Below are positions 41,843 through 51,211 of a stretch of 64,000 nucleotides of DNA, in pieces (position 1 is the first letter of the stretch; each line of letters begins with the position of its first letter). Both the position numbers and the translations under genes were made by a program. The notes beneath the pieces were generated by a model, which saw nothing but the letters and a program-made list of their open reading frames with translations, ran no database searches and had not been told where the DNA came from. The stretch is taken from contig NZ_JAHPZL010000008.1 in the NCBI RefSeq assembly GCF_019331795.1, forward strand, positions 124,001 through 188,000, in the 5' to 3' direction. This DNA is from Austwickia sp. TVS 96-490-7B. Lineage in GTDB: Bacteria > Actinomycetota > Actinomycetes > Actinomycetales > Dermatophilaceae.

Positions 41843-44593
41843 TCAGTCGCGGCCGATCTGTACGGCGTCGCTGAAGTCGTCTGGGTCGTCACCGTCACGT
41901 TCCATGACGCGACGGGGTGCGGATGCCGTGTCGTCCAGGTCAAACAGGGAGTCACCAGCAGCTAAGCCCACCGTCTTGTGAGCGGATCGTCGAGCATCTT
42001 CGGCCCGTAACGTGGCACGTACCGTCTCCAAATCCACATCACCGCCGTCGCCACCATCTCTATCGACGGGTTGGCCTGCGTTGTCGGGGATCACAGCGTC
42101 GGAGTCCGCCTTCCGCATCCCCTCCGGGGCGCCACCGCCGCTGTCGCCGTACGCCCCAGCGATCGCAGCGATTGAGGCACCCACAGGTGCCCCCGATCCG
42201 TCGCGTTTCCCGAATTCCTGCGGCAAGTCCACCGGTTCACCCTTCGGGCCAGCGGCCCGGGCTGGCATCCCGCCGACCCAGGCGAACACCAGCTGAGATT
42301 CACTGCGCAGGAATCGTTGACAGCGCACCCCACCGGTGGCGCGACCCTTCGCCGGATACTCCGTAAACGGTGTCACCTTGATCGACGATGGCACCTGCGT
42401 CCCCGGCAAGGCATCCTTCGCCCCAGCCATCGTCACCACCACCGGATCATCCTGACCCGGATTGACTGCACCAAACCAGATCACCTCGTCACCGGCAGCC
42501 ACCTTGATCCCGGCCATGCCACCAGCGGAGCGACCCTGTGGACGCACTGCCGACGCCGGATAGTGCAGCAACTGAGCCGCCGCGGTGAGGAACACCAGAT
42601 GCTCCTCACCAGTAGTCAATTCGACGGCTCCGACGACGCGGTCGCCGTCCTTCAACGCGATGGTCTCCCATTCGTCTTTGCCATGCGGATAGTCACAGGT
42701 CACTCGCTTCACCACGCCCTGCGCGGTGCCCAACGCCACACCGGGGGAGTCCTCCGCCAAAGACACCAGACACAACGGCTGCTCACCCATCGCCAGATCG
42801 GTGAATGCCGCCAACGGCGCCCCCCCGGACACGGTGGGAGCGTCGTACGTCGGTGGCAGCGTCGGCAACTCCACCACCGGCAGCCGCAGCACCCGGCCGA
42901 GCGATGTGACCACACCGATCTCCCCGCGCGCCGTGGCACGCACCCGACTCACCACCGCATCATGCTTTGCTCGACCACCAGTGTCTGACAGCGGACCGTC
43001 GGTGGTGGTGCGGGCCAACAAACGGGTGGAACTGAGCAGCACCCAACACGGGTCGTCACTGACCTCCAGCGGCGTCGCTGAAGTCACCGTCGCTCCGGAC
43101 CCCTCCAGCAATACGGTGCGTCGCGGTGACCCATGTGTCGCAGCGACCTTCGCCAACTCATCAGACACCAACGCCATCAACGCGCCGTGATCGGCAAGGA
43201 TCGCCCGCAGCCCTTCGATCGCGGTCCGCAGCTCCTGTGCTTCTTTCTCCAACTCGACGCGGGAGAACTTCGTCAACCGGCGCAACTGCAGGTCCAAAAT
43301 GTACGTCGCTTGCGCCTCCGACAGCGTGAACGTCGCCATCAGCGATGTCCGGGCGGCCGCAGTGTCCTCGCTGGCCCGCACAATCCGAATGACCTCGTCG
43401 ATGTTGACAATTGCCAACAGCAGCCCGTCAACCAAGTGCAGACGTTCCTCGCGGCGCGCCAACCGATGCGCAGTCCGGCGACGCACCACATCGGTGCGGA
43501 AGTCGACGTACACCTGCAACAGCTCCCGCAAACCCAACGTGCGAGGCTGGCCGTCGACCAAAGTGACGTTGTTAATCCCGAAGCTGTCTTCCATCGGCGT
43601 CAACCGGTACAGCTGCTCCAACACTGCTTCCGGATTGAAGCCGTTTTTGACCTCGATGACCAGCCGCAAACCGTGCTTCCGGTCGGTGAGATCCTTCAGG
43701 TCCGAGATCCCCTGCAGTTTTTTGCTCTGCACCAGGTCTTTGACCTTCTGCATCACCTTTTCCGTGCCGACCAGATACGGCAACTCGGTGACCACGATGC
43801 CCTTCTTGCGGGCCGTGACATTTTCGATATGCGCGGTAGCGCGAGTGCGGAAAACCCCCCGCCCGGTGGCATAAGCATCCCGGACACCATCCAAACCGAC
43901 GATCCGACCACCACCGGGCAAGTCCGGACCGGGCACAAATCGCATCAATTCCTCGAGCGTCGCATCTGGATGCTCGATGAGATATCGGCACGCTCCGATG
44001 ACCTCGCCTAGGTTGTGCGGCGGCATATTGGTCGCCATTCCCACCGCGATCCCCGACGCGCCATTGACCAGCAGATTCGGGTACGCCGCAGGCATGACCT
44101 CCGGCTGAGTCAGCGTTTCGTCGTAGTTGGGCACCATATCGACGGTGTCCTCGTCCAAACCCCCGGTCATCAAACTCGCTGCCGACGCCGGACGAGCCTC
44201 GGTATACCGTGACGCCGCCGGGCCATCGTCCAATGACCCGAAGTTGCCGTGTCCATCGACCAGCGGCAATCGCAGCGAGAACGGCTGAGCCATCCGCACC
44301 AAGGCGTCATAAATCGCTGAATCACCGTGCGGGTGATACTTACCCATCACTTCGCCGACAATCCGGCTGGACTTCACGTGCGGCCGTTCCGGCCGTAAGC
44401 CCAGCTCAGTCATGCCGTAGAGGATCCGCCGCTGCACCGGCTTCAAACCGTCTCGGGCATCAGGCAACGCCCGGCTGTAGATCACGGAATACGCATACTC
44501 CAGGTACGCGCTTTCCATCTCCCGCTCGACGTCAATCTCGACGATGTTCTCCTCGACGGGACGGTCAGTGGGGGTCGAGGTGCGGCGGGCCAT
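41843..44593 (-). CDS. parC: DNA topoisomerase IV subunit A (GyrA-like cleavage subunit)
   Basis: Cleavage/rejoining subunit of a type IIA topoisomerase, partner of ParE. 916 residues. [20 protein letters not shown], the quinolone-resistance region [25 protein letters not shown] and the catalytic tyrosine in [11 protein letters not shown] (near 130) are intact, as is the IDLQLRRLT-type coiled coil ([14 protein letters not shown]). The C-terminal beta-pinwheel blades are divergent, and the GyrA box (QRRGGKG) of true gyrase is not seen, supporting ParC. Roughly 120 extra C-terminal residues, acidic and Gly-rich ([20 protein letters not shown]), extend past the usual length. Confidence 0.87.
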   Translation of the reverse strand: MARRTSTPTDRPVEENIVEIDVEREMESAYLEYAYSVIYSRALPDARDGLKPVQRRILYGMTELGLRPERPHVKSSRIVGEVMGKYHPHGDSAIYDALVRMAQPFSLRLPLVDGHGNFGSLDDGPAASRYTEARPASAASLMTGGLDEDTVDMVPNYDETLTQPEVMPAAYPNLLVNGASGIAVGMATNMPPHNLGEVIGACRYLIEHPDATLEELMRFVPGPDLPGGGRIVGLDGVRDAYATGRGVFRTRATAHIENVTARKKGIVVTELPYLVGTEKVMQKVKDLVQSKKLQGISDLKDLTDRKHGLRLVIEVKNGFNPEAVLEQLYRLTPMEDSFGINNVTLVDGQPRTLGLRELLQVYVDFRTDVVRRRTAHRLARREERLHLVDGLLLAIVNIDEVIRIVRASEDTAAARTSLMATFTLSEAQATYILDLQLRRLTKFSRVELEKEAQELRTAIEGLRAILADHGALMALVSDELAKVAATHGSPRRTVLLEGSGATVTSATPLEVSDDPCWVLLSSTRLLARTTTDGPLSDTGGRAKHDAVVSRVRATARGEIGVVTSLGRVLRLPVVELPTLPPTYDAPTVSGGAPLAAFTDLAMGEQPLCLVSLAEDSPGVALGTAQGVVKRVTCDYPHGKDEWETIALKDGDRVVGAVELTTGEEHLVFLTAAAQLLHYPASAVRPQGRSAGGMAGIKVAAGDEVIWFGAVNPGQDDPVVVTMAGAKDALPGTQVPSSIKVTPFTEYPAKGRATGGVRCQRFLRSESQLVFAWVGGMPARAAGPKGEPVDLPQEFGKRDGSGAPVGASIAAIAGAYGDSGGGAPEGMRKADSDAVIPDNAGQPVDRDGGDGGDVDLETVRATLRAEDARRSAHKTVGLAAGDSLFDLDDTASAPRRVMERDGDDPDDFSDAVQIGRD

Positions 44594-44708
44594 GCGCGGT
44601 ACGTCTCCTAGCAGCCGGGAATCCTGGGGGTCGACGCTCCATCCTCCCTCATCCGCGGCGATGCTCCAGCCACCAGGTCACCCCGGACCACCCCATCTTC
44701 TAGGACGG

Positions 44709-45473
44709 TCACCGCGGCGGCATCCGTAGTGCCCCGTCCAACCGGATCACCTCACCGTTGAGCAGTGGATTGTCCACGATGTGCGCGACCAGAGCGGCGT
44801 ACTCCTGCGGACGGCCCAATCGGCTCGGATGCGGCACGCTTGCCCCGAGGACATCTCGGGTCTCCTGCGGCAGCCCCGCCATCATCGGAGTTTCCATCGT
44901 GCCCGGTGCGATCGTCATCACCCGAATCTGCTTATCCGCCAATTCCCGAGCCGCAGGAAGGGTCAACGCCACCACGCCTCCCTTGCTCGCCGCGTACGCC
45001 GCCTGACCGACCTGTCCGTCGTACGCCGCGATCGACGCTGTCATCACCACCACTCCGCGATCCCCATCGACTGGTTCATGGTGATGCATCTCCTGAGCAG
45101 CCAACCGCAGCACCGACAGCGTGCCGACCAGGTTGATCTCAACGACTGTCCGGAACGTCTCCAACGGCAACGGACCGCTCCGACCTATGATGCGGCCCGG
45201 GGTGGCTACCCCCGCGCAGGTCACCGCGATCCGTAACGTCCCCAACTCCCGGGCAGCGTCGATACCAGCTGTGACCTGTGATTCCTCCCGCACATCAGCC
45301 GGGACGAAGCGCACCCGGGCGCCCAACTCCTCAGCCAGACGCACCCCTCGGGAGGTGGGCAGATCCAGGATGACAACTCCTGCCCCGGCAGCGTGCAAGC
45401 GCCGTACGGTCGCTTCACCCAAACCGGAAGCCCCACCGGTGACCAAGGCGACAGTGTCCGGGGTGATCTGCAT
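44709..45473 (-). CDS. SDR family dehydrogenase (3-hydroxyacyl-CoA dehydrogenase type II-like)
   Basis: A 254-residue short-chain dehydrogenase. ATG 45473 has CAGGAG upstream. The cofactor motif VALVTGGASGLGEATVRRL, the DVREESQV acidic pocket, TCAGVAT (NAG-like), INLVGTLSVLRLAA and the catalytic triad in VVMTASIAAYDGQVGQAAYAASKGGV (Ser, Tyr, Lys) are present, and the end APGTMETPMMAGLPQETRD...LNGEVIRLDGALRM matches the HSD17B10/type II 3-hydroxyacyl-CoA dehydrogenase group. Probably acts in fatty-acid or branched-chain amino-acid degradation. Confidence 0.9.
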   Translation of the reverse strand: MQITPDTVALVTGGASGLGEATVRRLHAAGAGVVILDLPTSRGVRLAEELGARVRFVPADVREESQVTAGIDAARELGTLRIAVTCAGVATPGRIIGRSGPLPLETFRTVVEINLVGTLSVLRLAAQEMHHHEPVDGDRGVVVMTASIAAYDGQVGQAAYAASKGGVVALTLPAARELADKQIRVMTIAPGTMETPMMAGLPQETRDVLGASVPHPSRLGRPQEYAALVAHIVDNPLLNGEVIRLDGALRMPPR

Positions 45474-45638
45474 GTGAGTCTCCTGAGGCCTTCGTGTCGG
45501 TGAGTAATGCGGCCACGCTAGCGAAGCCGTCACCCCGTTGGGGCTGTTGGGGACAGACACTCTCATCCTCGATGGCTCCCGACCTTTCGCGGCAGCGCAC
45601 GCCGTCACCAGCGGAAGGCGAGAGCGGACATGACACGA

Positions 45639-45670
45639 CCCCGGCGCCCTCTCGAAGGAGCGCACCGGGG
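45639..45670 (-). terminator. Imperfect hairpin downstream of ptsI
   Basis: CCCCGG (45639-45644) pairs with CCGGGG (45665-45670), with further interrupted pairing inside, 23 bp past the ptsI stop on the minus strand. Weak but suitably placed as the PTS operon terminator. Confidence 0.4.
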
Positions 45671-45692
45671 CCGCAGATCAGACCAGATCAGA

Positions 45693-47372
45693 TCACAGCA
45701 AATCGAGCAGCTGCGGATGCACCAGCGCCTGTACGGCGTTGCGGGCGTCTTTCGCTGTCCGAGCTGCGACGGCGTACGCCGCCATCTGCTGACAGGTGGC
45801 CAAGTCGTGCAGTCGCAGCGACGCCCGCACCGCGGACACTTTGCCCGGGGCCATCGACAGACTGGACACACCCAATCCGACCAGCACCAACGCCAACAGT
45901 GGGTCACCGCCAGCTTCACCACACACGCCGATCGGCTTGCCGGTGGCCCGTCCTCCCTCACAGGTGGAACGAACCAGCTGCAACAGTGCGGGCTGCCACG
46001 GGTCCAGCAGGGTCGCCAGCTCACCCTGCATCCGGTCGGCAGCCATGGTGTATTGCTGCAGGTCGTTGGTGCCCAGCGAAGCAAAGTCCACGACGGAGAG
46101 CAGATGATCCGCGCGCAGCGCCGCCGCCGGAACCTCAACCATCACGCCGACCTTCGGTAGGCCCACAGCGCGGACCTTCGCTGCGAAGTATTCGGCTTCC
46201 TCGACCGTGCCGACCATCGGAGCCATCACTCGAATATCGGCCCCAGTGGCCCGATACGCGGCGGCGAGCGCCTTGAGTTGGGTGTCGAGCAGGTCCTCGC
46301 GGATCATGCCGAGACGTAGCCCACGTCGGCCCAAGGCGGGATTTTCTTCCGGTCCCAGGTCGGCGAAGGGCAGGGGTTTGTCTGCGCCAGCGTCCAGGGT
46401 GCGTACGACGACGCGGCGTGTGCCGAAGGCGCGCAGCACCTCGGTGTAGGTCGCGGTTTGCTCGTCCAGGGTGGGAGCGCTTTCCCGGTCCAGGAAGAGG
46501 AATTCGGTCCGGAACAGGCCGGATCCTTCCAGATCCTGAGCGGCCGCGGCGCGGGCGTCAGCGGCGGTGCCGATGTTGGCTAGGAGGGCGACCTTGTGTC
46601 CGTCGTAGGTGGCACCTTCTCCGGAGGACCCCGCCAAGGCTGCGGAACGGCGCCGGGCGCGTTCAGAGAGTTGGCTGATGTCAGCGGGGGAGGGATCGAC
46701 GACGACTTCGCCGACACCGCCGTCGAGGGCGACGATGGTGCCGTCCGGGGTGTCAGTGATGCCTTTGGCCTGCACCACGGCGGGGATGCCGAGTTGCGCC
46801 GCGAGGATCGCGGTGTGTGAGGTCGGTCCGCCGGCGCTGGTCACGATGCCGAGGACTTTGTCCCGGGCCAGAGTGGCGGTTTCTGCGGGTGCCAGGTCGT
46901 GGGCGGCCAGGACCGAGGGGGAGCGCAGGTCAGGAACGCCGGGTTCGGCGACGCCGAGCAGTCGACAAATGGTGCGGTCGCGCACGTCGCGCAGGTCGGT
47001 GACTCGTTCGGCCATGTAGCCGCCCAAGCTTTCGAACATGGCGCAGTAGTCCTCGACGGCGTCGTGGACGGCGCGGGTCAGTCCGAGCCCGGTGCCGAGT
47101 TTGCCGTCGATCGCGGTGACCAGTCCTGGGTCGCGGGCCATCATCGCGGTGGCCTGGAGGACAGGTTTGGCGTGATCGCTGGCTTTGGCGAGGCGGGCTT
47201 CAAGGCCAGTGGCTACCTGTTCTAGGGCGTCGGTGACGCGACGGGAGGCGGCGGTGGCGTCGGTGGTGGGGGCTTCATTCGGGTCGAAGCCCGGGGCCGG
47301 TCGTACATGGACGACCGGCCCCGAGGCCGTTCCGGCCGAGACCCCGATGCCGTGGATGACATGTCGGGTCAT
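45693..47372 (-). CDS. ptsI: Phosphoenolpyruvate--protein phosphotransferase (PTS enzyme I)
   Basis: Takes phosphate from PEP and passes it to HPr. 559 residues, standard length. The phosphohistidine is in TSAGGPTSHTAILAAQLGIPAVV. Other conserved blocks are GLFRTEFLFLDRESAPTLDEQ (PEP-site arginine), GADKPLPF, NPALGRRGLRLG, VMVEVPAAALRADHLL, FASLGTNDLQQYTMAADR and IGVCGEAGGDPLLALVLVGLG with the catalytic cysteine. It begins 4 nt after the HPr stop, so ptsH-ptsI is a unit in the fructose PTS cluster. Confidence 0.95.
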   Translation of the reverse strand: MTRHVIHGIGVSAGTASGPVVHVRPAPGFDPNEAPTTDATAASRRVTDALEQVATGLEARLAKASDHAKPVLQATAMMARDPGLVTAIDGKLGTGLGLTRAVHDAVEDYCAMFESLGGYMAERVTDLRDVRDRTICRLLGVAEPGVPDLRSPSVLAAHDLAPAETATLARDKVLGIVTSAGGPTSHTAILAAQLGIPAVVQAKGITDTPDGTIVALDGGVGEVVVDPSPADISQLSERARRRSAALAGSSGEGATYDGHKVALLANIGTAADARAAAAQDLEGSGLFRTEFLFLDRESAPTLDEQTATYTEVLRAFGTRRVVVRTLDAGADKPLPFADLGPEENPALGRRGLRLGMIREDLLDTQLKALAAAYRATGADIRVMAPMVGTVEEAEYFAAKVRAVGLPKVGVMVEVPAAALRADHLLSVVDFASLGTNDLQQYTMAADRMQGELATLLDPWQPALLQLVRSTCEGGRATGKPIGVCGEAGGDPLLALVLVGLGVSSLSMAPGKVSAVRASLRLHDLATCQQMAAYAVAARTAKDARNAVQALVHPQLLDLL

Positions 47373-47376
47373 CGGG

Positions 47377-47646
47377 TCACTCCGCGTCGAGGTCGCGTGA
47401 CAGCAATGCCACGAGTGAGTCCAGCTTCGCGTCGGCGTCGGCGCCGTCTGCGGTGAGCACGACCTGCTCGCCGTGTTTGGCGCCGAGCGCCATGACGCCC
47501 AGGATGCTGCGAGCGTCGACCGGCGTGCCGCCGGTCTTGGCGATGGTCACCGGTAGGCCGGTCGCGGTGGCGGCCTGAACGAATAGCGCAGCAGGTCGGG
47601 CGTGCAGGCCGACGCTGGAGGCGATGGTGACAGTGCGTGTTGCCAT
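47377..47646 (-). CDS. ptsH: HPr phosphocarrier protein
   Basis: An 89-residue phosphocarrier between EI and EIIA. ATG 47646 has GAAGGAG upstream. The active-site histidine is in ASSVGLHARPAALFV (residue 15 region), the MTVASIL-equivalent part is DARSILGVMALGAKHGEQVVL. The Ser-46-type regulatory serine is in ARSILGVM, as in Gram-positive HPr. The 218-bp gap to the EIIBC gene means ptsHI may have its own promoter as well; a CTGAACAGCG element lies in that gap. Confidence 0.95.
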   Translation of the reverse strand: MATRTVTIASSVGLHARPAALFVQAATATGLPVTIAKTGGTPVDARSILGVMALGAKHGEQVVLTADGADADAKLDSLVALLSRDLDAE

Positions 47647-47864
47647 GGGGGCTCCTTCATCACGTGGGGTGGGTCCACTGGGTCGGATGGAGAATTCGCA
47701 CGGCCCGCTGGTGGAGCCGTCGCGCACTGCTGGACACCTCGTTGTGGAGCAGTCTGTGCTCTCATTCTGCCGGTGCGAGCCGCTGGGGCGGAATCTGCTT
47801 GAACGTGTCATCATCCTCACCAGCGGTCGCCACGGTGTTTTCGCTGTTCAGATCGTTGAGTGAC

Positions 47865-49400
47865 TCAGGTCGCCGGTGTGTCGGTGAGGGCTGTTTCGAG
47901 GGGTTTTGCCGCCCCATACCCTTTGAGTGCCACCACGATTGCCGCGCATACGGCGGTACCGATGGCGACGGCGATCAAGAACATTGCCCAGTTACTGATC
48001 AAGGCGATCACCCAGATGCCGCCGTGCGGGGCTCGCAGTGCGCTGCCGAAGGCCATCACGAGGGCGCCGGTGACTGCTGATCCGGTCATGGACGCCGCGA
48101 TCACTCGCAATGGGTCTGCGGCAGCAAATGGGATGGCTCCTTCAGAGATGAAGGACAGTCCCAACAGCCAGGCAGCTTTGCCGTTTTCGCGTTCGGGGGT
48201 GGTGAACAACGCCGGGCGCACGCTGGTGGCGAGAGCCATGCCTAATGGAGCGACCATGCCTGCCCCCATGACGGCGGCCATGATTTTCATCTGGGCGGCG
48301 TCGGTGACGGCGGAGGTGGCTACTGCTGTCAATCCGGTGGTGGCGAAGGTGTAGGCGACCTTGTTGACGGGGCCGCCCAGGTCGAAGCCCATCATCAGGC
48401 CGAGGACTGCTCCGAGCAGGATCGCGCTGGATCCGGACATCCCGTTCAACGCGTTGGTGAGGCCTTCCATGAGCGCGGCGATGGGTCGGCCGAGGACCAG
48501 GATCATCGCGCCGCCGGTGATGACGGTTGACAGGAGGGGGATCACGATGACCGGCATGATGCCGCGGACTCCTTTGTGCACTGGCCATCTGCTGATCCAG
48601 CGGGCGGTGAATCCGGCGAGGAAACCGGTGGCGATCCCCCCGAGGAAACCGGCTCCCATGGTGGTGGCGATGGATCCGCCGACGATGCCTGGGGCCAGTC
48701 CGGGCCGGTCGGCGATCCCGAAGGCGATGTACCCGGACAGGATGGGCACGAGGAATGAGAAGGATGCGGCGCCGACGAGGAAAAGCAGTGCTGCCCAGTG
48801 CATCCCGTCGAGGGGGTTGAAGTGGGCGACGATGTCGGTGACGCCCTGCTTGCCGCCGGTGAGGGCGTAGTGCTGGGTGACGTCGATGGCGCCGTGGTCC
48901 CCACCGAAGGCTTGCGCCAGCATGAATCCCAGGGCTATGAGGATGCCGCCTGCGGCGACGAAGGGAATCATGTGGGAGACACCGGTCATCAACCATTGCC
49001 TGATGCGCACGCCGAGATGTGGGTCGTCGGTGGTGACCGGGGTTGGTGGGGGACTTGTGGCGGTCGGCGTGGCCGGTGAACTGCTGGTTGCTTGGCGGGC
49101 GGCGAGGGCTTCGGCTTGAGCGATCAGGCTGGCGGCGTCGCTGATGGCTTGTTTCACTCCGACATCGACGGTGGGTTTGCCCGCGAACCGTGCGGCGTCG
49201 CGGATTTCCAGGTCGTGGGCGAAGATCACGGCGTCGGCGGCGTCGATGGTGACCTGAGGTATCGGGACCGCCCCCGCTGAACCTTGGGTCTCCACGACCA
49301 TCTCATGCCCGGCGTCCTGTGCTGCCATTTCCAGGGCTTCGGCCGCCATGTAGGTATGGGCGATGCCGGTGGGGCAGGAGGTCACCCCCACGAATTTCAT
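47865..49400 (-). CDS. fruA: PTS fructose transporter EIIBC
   Basis: Fructose permease that phosphorylates fructose to fructose 1-phosphate while importing it. 511 residues. The IIB domain (1-100) has the phosphocysteine in VTSCPTGIAHTYMAAEAL; the IIC domain has about eight to ten membrane helices with MIPFVAAGGILIALGFML, GYIAFGIADRPGLAPG and GFLGGIATGFLAGF. A separate IIA gene lies directly upstream (stop and start overlap by 4 bp), so this is the split arrangement rather than the fused IIABC. Confidence 0.94.
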   Translation of the reverse strand: MKFVGVTSCPTGIAHTYMAAEALEMAAQDAGHEMVVETQGSAGAVPIPQVTIDAADAVIFAHDLEIRDAARFAGKPTVDVGVKQAISDAASLIAQAEALAARQATSSSPATPTATSPPPTPVTTDDPHLGVRIRQWLMTGVSHMIPFVAAGGILIALGFMLAQAFGGDHGAIDVTQHYALTGGKQGVTDIVAHFNPLDGMHWAALLFLVGAASFSFLVPILSGYIAFGIADRPGLAPGIVGGSIATTMGAGFLGGIATGFLAGFTARWISRWPVHKGVRGIMPVIVIPLLSTVITGGAMILVLGRPIAALMEGLTNALNGMSGSSAILLGAVLGLMMGFDLGGPVNKVAYTFATTGLTAVATSAVTDAAQMKIMAAVMGAGMVAPLGMALATSVRPALFTTPERENGKAAWLLGLSFISEGAIPFAAADPLRVIAASMTGSAVTGALVMAFGSALRAPHGGIWVIALISNWAMFLIAVAIGTAVCAAIVVALKGYGAAKPLETALTDTPAT

Positions 49401-49846
49401 GCGTTCACAACCTGGTCTTCGATGATGCGCACGACCTCATCGGCATTGCCTGCGTCGCGCAGCGACTGTTTGAATTCGCGGCGCATCAGTTTGCGGGCCA
49501 GTTTCGCCAGGATCGCCAGGTGGTCTTCCCCGCCGCTGTCGGGCACGGCAATCATGAAGATCAAGGTGGCCGGACCGTCGGCAGCGCCCCAGTCGACACC
49601 GTTGGCGCTGCGCGCGAAGGCTAATGACGGGACAGTGACGGCGGCGCTCCGGCAGTGCGGGATGCCGATCCCGTCGGGAAGCCCGGTGGCCATCAACTTC
49701 TCCCGGGCGGCAATGTCGGCGAGGAATTGGTCGAGGTCGGTGACGCGTCCGTCGTCTACGAGGGTCTGGGCGAGGGCGTGGACGACCTGCTGGCGGTCAT
49801 CGGCGGGCAGGTCAAGCAGGACCTGGCTGGGCGTGATGAGAGACAT
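49397..49846 (-). CDS. PTS fructose EIIA component
   Basis: A 149-residue EIIA of the mannitol/fructose (PTS-EIIA-2) type, relaying phosphate from HPr to EIIB. The phosphohistidine is in LPDGIGIPHCRSAAV; AREKLMATGLPDGIGIPH is the family pattern. ATG 49846 has AAGGAG upstream (a TTG immediately before it is also in frame). ATGA-type overlap with the EIIBC gene and a 42-bp gap from the 1-phosphofructokinase stop place it mid-operon. Confidence 0.93.
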   Translation of the reverse strand: MSLITPSQVLLDLPADDRQQVVHALAQTLVDDGRVTDLDQFLADIAAREKLMATGLPDGIGIPHCRSAAVTVPSLAFARSANGVDWGAADGPATLIFMIAVPDSGGEDHLAILAKLARKLMRREFKQSLRDAGNADEVVRIIEDQVVNA

Positions 49847-49888
49847 CAATGACTCCTTCGTCTGTCGTTCAGGGGTAGGGGAGGAAAG

Positions 49889-50839
49889 TCAGTCGTCGAG
49901 GGGGAGCCCCGGGTCGGGGCGCAACTCCACCTGTGGACGTACGGCGTCGACCTGTTCCGGTCCAGGGACAGCGCTGCCTGGCAAGGCGACCGCTGCGGCG
50001 CCGAACGCTACTGCTGTGGCTAAGGCCCGGTCCGGGTCGGCGCCACGGCGACACGCTAAGAGATACCCGGCGAGAGTGCAGTCACCAGCACCGACGGTGG
50101 AGACTGGCCGCGCCACGGGGGCGTGAGCGCGGATCACATCATCGGCGGTGACAAGCACAGCCCCATCCCGACCCAGGGAGACCAGGACTTCACCGACGCC
50201 TCGATCCAGCAGGGACTTCGCAGCGTCAATGACGTCACCGAGCCGGGTCAAGTCGGCACCGACGAGTTCACCGAGTTCGTGTCGGTTCGGTTTGATCAGG
50301 TCAGGGCCAGCAGCAACGGCCGCGTGCAACGCTGGTCCAGAAGTGTCCACCGCGATGCGGGCGCCGCGGCCTCGAAGTCGCCCGATCAGGTCGGCATACA
50401 ACTGTGGTGGGGCACCGTCGGGGAGGCTGCCGCACCCGGCCACCCATGTCCCGGGGGCGTGGTGAGCTTCGACTGTGGCGGTGAGCAGTGACTCAATCTC
50501 GGTGGGGTCCAGCGCGGGCCCGGGCTCGTTGATCTTGGTGGTGGTGCCATCTGGTTCGACCAGGGTGATGTTGACTCGAATGCACTGGTGAATAGGCACC
50601 GTTAGAGCTGGAGTGTCACTGGTGTGTAGCAACTCACGCATCAGATGTCCCAACGGGCCGCCCAGTGGCAGCACCGCCAAGGTGGGCACATCATGCAGGG
50701 TCAACGCGCGCGACACGTTGAGCCCTTTACCGCCGGGATCTACTCGGGTCCCAGTGGCACGATGGACGTGCCCGCGAGACAACTGGTCCACGCTGATGGT
50801 CCGGTCCACGCTGGGATTGGGAGTCAGGGTGAGGATCAC
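49889..50839 (-). CDS. fruK: 1-phosphofructokinase
   Basis: Converts fructose 1-phosphate, made by the adjacent PTS, to fructose 1,6-bisphosphate. GTG 50839 follows GGAGG; 316 residues. PfkB features: ILTLTPNPSVDRTISVD start, GGKGLNVSRAL, VNITLVEPDGTTTKINEPG, PDLIKPNRHELGELVG, and the catalytic VSTVGAGDCTLAGYL (GAGD). First gene of the fru-pts cluster. Three AACAG direct repeats upstream suggest a DeoR-type repressor (FruR), whose gene is not in the window. Confidence 0.94.
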   Translation of the reverse strand: MILTLTPNPSVDRTISVDQLSRGHVHRATGTRVDPGGKGLNVSRALTLHDVPTLAVLPLGGPLGHLMRELLHTSDTPALTVPIHQCIRVNITLVEPDGTTTKINEPGPALDPTEIESLLTATVEAHHAPGTWVAGCGSLPDGAPPQLYADLIGRLRGRGARIAVDTSGPALHAAVAAGPDLIKPNRHELGELVGADLTRLGDVIDAAKSLLDRGVGEVLVSLGRDGAVLVTADDVIRAHAPVARPVSTVGAGDCTLAGYLLACRRGADPDRALATAVAFGAAAVALPGSAVPGPEQVDAVRPQVELRPDPGLPLDD

Positions 50840-51211
50840 GGGGTGCACACCTCCAGGCCGTCGGATCCGAATCTGCCAACGGCTTGCCATGACGGTGGCC
50901 GCTGCGGGATCAGGTCGACGCGACGAGCGACCACCGGGGTGTCCGGGCGTCCCGGTCCGCACCGTCGAATCGCACGGTGGCACCGACGGGGCGAGAGCAC
51001 CGTCACGCAGTGGCCTTGGGACTGATGCATCGTCGTGTCGCTTCTGACATGTCGCCGCCGGCATCGGCGCCACGGCATCCTGCCCGGTACCGTAGCAGAC
51101 CTGAACAGTGCCCCAACAGAGCCGAACAGATCCGCGCACCGGCCACTGCGACGTACTGACATCCCTCCGTAGATCGTTGACCGGTGACGTCGCGATCGCA
51201 AGGATGGCGAC
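50840..51211. promoter_or_regulatory. Divergent regulatory region fruK / Pat-like gene
   Basis: 372 bp with no supported gene. Besides the AACAG repeats at 51104-51129 there are no clear promoters I would stake on; TAGCAG and TACTGAC near 51095-51158 are possible -10 parts. An open frame covering part of it on the minus strand is only an upstream extension of fruK without conservation. Confidence 0.45.
51104..51129. promoter_or_regulatory. Three AACAG direct repeats, candidate FruR (DeoR-type) operator
   Basis: AACAG at 51104, 51115 and 51125, spaced 11 and 10 bp, on one face of the helix. DeoR-type repressors of fructose operons often bind direct repeats with this spacing. A related CTGAACAGCGAAAACA element occurs at about 47836-47851 (minus strand) before ptsH. 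Confidence 0.4.

Noticed and set aside
43133-44011. 292-codon plus-strand open frame inside parC
   Set aside because: Shadow of parC; Gln/His-rich nonsense translation.
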